Virus record (IMG/VR): IMGVR_UViG_3300007541_003003
Coordinates: 1 to 22,648 of that record
Origin: a virus
DNA: 22,648 bases
Strand: one strand, 5' to 3'
Numbering within the stretch: the first letter of the stretch is position 1; each line of letters opens with the position of its first letter. Made by a program: the position numbers and the translations under genes. This document shows positions 21,280 to 22,648 of this stretch, piece after piece. The notes below the pieces were generated by a model. The model was not told where the DNA came from, made no database searches, and worked only from the letters and a program-made list of their open reading frames with translations.

Positions 21280-21651
21280 CTAGTGTCGGGTAGGATTAAA
21301 CGGAATCACGTTAGACGTATCCGAATCCCCTTTGAATGTATGCTCGGTTTCATTATAAGAATCTTCTGTTTTCAGATCATACATCTCTTGCAGGGCCTTC
21401 TTATACTCGACAAGCAATTCCTTAGGCGGTTCTGCATATCCAATAATCGCCCCATCCCTAATGATAGTGAACGAATCCGGATCATCCTGAAACACCATAA
21501 AGGCCTTAAAGGTATAGTACTTGTAACCGTTCTGAATCTTTGATACAATTTTTAATGCATGACGAATAGCGATTTCATCACTATCGACCTCATCATCAAA
21601 AACGTCACATACCAACTCTTCGCCAGAAACTAACTTTAGATGTCTTATCAT
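21280..21651 (-). CDS. Small protein downstream of uvsW, possibly SH3/LSm-like
   Basis: 123 residues from the ATG at 21651, 4 bp after the uvsW stop; an in-frame extension to 21723 would overlap uvsW and is not favoured. It begins MIRHLKLVSGEELVCDVFDD, a pattern like the first strands of LSm/SH3-like barrels (hydrophobic-x-SGE-x-hydrophobic), followed by FTIIRDGAIIGYAEPPKELL and an acidic tail. No confident family. Small proteins of this kind follow uvsW in some T4-like phages, as far as I recall. RNA- or DNA-binding is possible but not shown. Confidence 0.72.
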   Translation of the reverse strand: MIRHLKLVSGEELVCDVFDDEVDSDEIAIRHALKIVSKIQNGYKYYTFKAFMVFQDDPDSFTIIRDGAIIGYAEPPKELLVEYKKALQEMYDLKTEDSYNETEHTFKGDSDTSNVIPFNPTRH

Positions 21652-21655
21652 TATA

Positions 21656-22648
21656 CTATACCATTTTAATTGGGTAGACTTTGTATCTAAACCCTTCCTT
21701 AGTATATATCTTAATTCTTTCACCGCTATGATTGAGTGTAAAGTTACGATGACCCTTCACACTAAAATCATCAGCAATGTCAAATAACTTAGTAACAGAA
21801 CCGTCATCACTTTTTCTAAGACCTCGGCCAATCGACTGAAGGACTTTGACTTGCGACTTACTAGGTGTAGCGAAAACGATATTGTGCAAATTACGAATAT
21901 TGATACCAGTACTAAAGGTGCCAAGTGAGGCGACAATGATAGCATCTTTCTGTTTCTCCACTATTCCACGTATCTGTTCACGATCACTCGCATCTACCTC
22001 TCCAGACACATAGAAGACTTTTCTCCCTTCCTCAACAGCGTCATTAATCATATCAAACAAAACCTTTCCGTGTTTTTCCACGAATTGAAATAGTACCAGA
22101 CTGTTCCCTTTCTGGTCAATGGCTAGGTTGCTTATGAACTTATTCCTACGTTCATTCTTTACGATGTAGTCAAGTTCGTCTTGATACGTCCAGTTCTTGG
22201 CCGTGTGACACACATCATTATGGTACTTAAGCAACAGTACCTTAATATCTAGGTCTGCAAGTTGTTTGTCTTTTTGCAGTTTTACGGTGGTGGTTACCTT
22301 AAAAACAGGCCCGAATAAACCTTCCAACACCAGTTTGTTTGTCTCTGTGCCGTCTAGCGTACCCGTAGTACCAAACCGATACTCTGCGTTTCGACACTTG
22401 TCCATCAAAGTAGAAAGAGATTTTGCCTTGAATAGATGGACTTCATCTCCGAATATACAAGGGAACTGTTCGAACCATTCTGAACCCAACTTGTAGATAG
22501 ACTGCCATGTTGAGATGATGATACGTTTATCTGTTTCTTTATCTTTACCACTGTATATTTTATGAATCAAATCTGACTCATAACCATAGTCCGCAAAGTC
22601 CTTATGCATCTGTTCTACCAGAGACGTTGTTGGTACAACAATAAGAAC
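21656..22648 (-). CDS. uvsW: UvsW-type DNA/RNA helicase, 5' end cut by window
   Basis: 331 residues of the C-terminal two thirds; the N-terminus lies beyond the right edge. SF2 motifs: Ia VVPTTSLVEQM, II FGDEVHLF (DEVH rather than the DExH usual in T4, DECH), III GTTGTLDGT, IV-V region FYVSGEVDASDREQI and ASLGTFSTGINI, VI QSIGRGLRKS. UvsW unwinds R-loops and branched recombination intermediates, switching the phage from origin-dependent to recombination-dependent replication. It is in line with gp46/gp47 downstream. Confidence 0.93.
   Translation of the reverse strand, partial: VLIVVPTTSLVEQMHKDFADYGYESDLIHKIYSGKDKETDKRIIISTWQSIYKLGSEWFEQFPCIFGDEVHLFKAKSLSTLMDKCRNAEYRFGTTGTLDGTETNKLVLEGLFGPVFKVTTTVKLQKDKQLADLDIKVLLLKYHNDVCHTAKNWTYQDELDYIVKNERRNKFISNLAIDQKGNSLVLFQFVEKHGKVLFDMINDAVEEGRKVFYVSGEVDASDREQIRGIVEKQKDAIIVASLGTFSTGINIRNLHNIVFATPSKSQVKVLQSIGRGLRKSDDGSVTKLFDIADDFSVKGHRNFTLNHSGERIKIYTKEGFRYKVYPIKMV

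Noticed and set aside
21276-21292. 5-bp stem with 7-nt loop as a terminator
   Set aside because: The stem is short and lacks a T-run on either strand; part of it is the coding end of the 123-aa gene.
1-22648. CRISPR arrays, insertion sequences, integrase or attachment sites, long direct repeats
   Set aside because: None seen on reading; only short promoter-like hexamers and hairpins recur.

Overview
The window looks like part of the genome of a T4-like marine myovirus infecting a Gram-negative host. It carries most of the T4-type replication and late-transcription core: DNA polymerase gp43, sliding clamp gp45, clamp loader gp44/gp62, repressor RegA, recombination nuclease gp46/gp47, late sigma factor gp55 and helicase UvsW (cut by the right edge). 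Mixed in are genes typical of marine T4-like phages: Hsp20, a MazG-like pyrophosphohydrolase, dCMP deaminase, PsiE and DUF2061 membrane proteins, a SleB-type cell-wall hydrolase, 2OG-Fe(II) oxygenases and tRNAs. No photosynthesis gene is present, so the host cannot be named. The LPS-type sugar genes (KdsA, KdsB) argue for a Gram-negative host or for LPS-like modification.

All protein genes but one are on the minus strand, so transcription runs from high to low coordinates. In that order: uvsW, a small protein and a cytidylyltransferase; gp55; gp47, a small Cys/His protein, gp46, an oxygenase, gp45, a 70-aa protein, a peroxiredoxin, tRNA-Arg(UCU), tRNA-Leu(UAA), kdsB and kdsA; a 161-aa unknown, a D-arm-short tRNA-Gly-like element, the SleB hydrolase, a 74-aa unknown and a membrane protein with a SAP/Rho-N-like tail, ending at a terminator; gp44, psiE, a 53-aa membrane protein, mazG, DUF2061, dCMP deaminase and a sulfotransferase; gp62, regA and a cupin; one plus-strand gene, probably a virion protein (6229-6816); hsp20, a 31-aa membrane protein and a terminator; a GT25-like glycosyltransferase; gp43, a methyltransferase, an archaeo-eukaryotic-primase-like protein and a UDP-sugar epimerase (cut by the left edge).

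Genes are packed with TAATG, TGATG, ATGA or GTGA junctions. Near-consensus sigma70-type promoters (TTGACA, 17-18 bp, TATAAT-like) head gp43, hsp20, gp62, gp44, the 161-aa gene, gp47 and gp55, and several are buried in the 3' end of the gene before. One further perfect-consensus promoter points the other way, at 21222-21250.

The genes fall into five functional groups. These are the replisome with clamp-dependent late transcription; nucleotide supply (dCMP deaminase, MazG); stress response (Hsp20, peroxiredoxin, PsiE); envelope or glycan work (epimerase, GT25, KdsA/KdsB, cytidylyltransferase, sulfotransferase); and lysis (SleB). The best candidates for something new are the D-arm-short tRNA-like element, the primase-like gene downstream of gp43, the reversed structural-gene island with its shared TATA element, and the antisense promoter.
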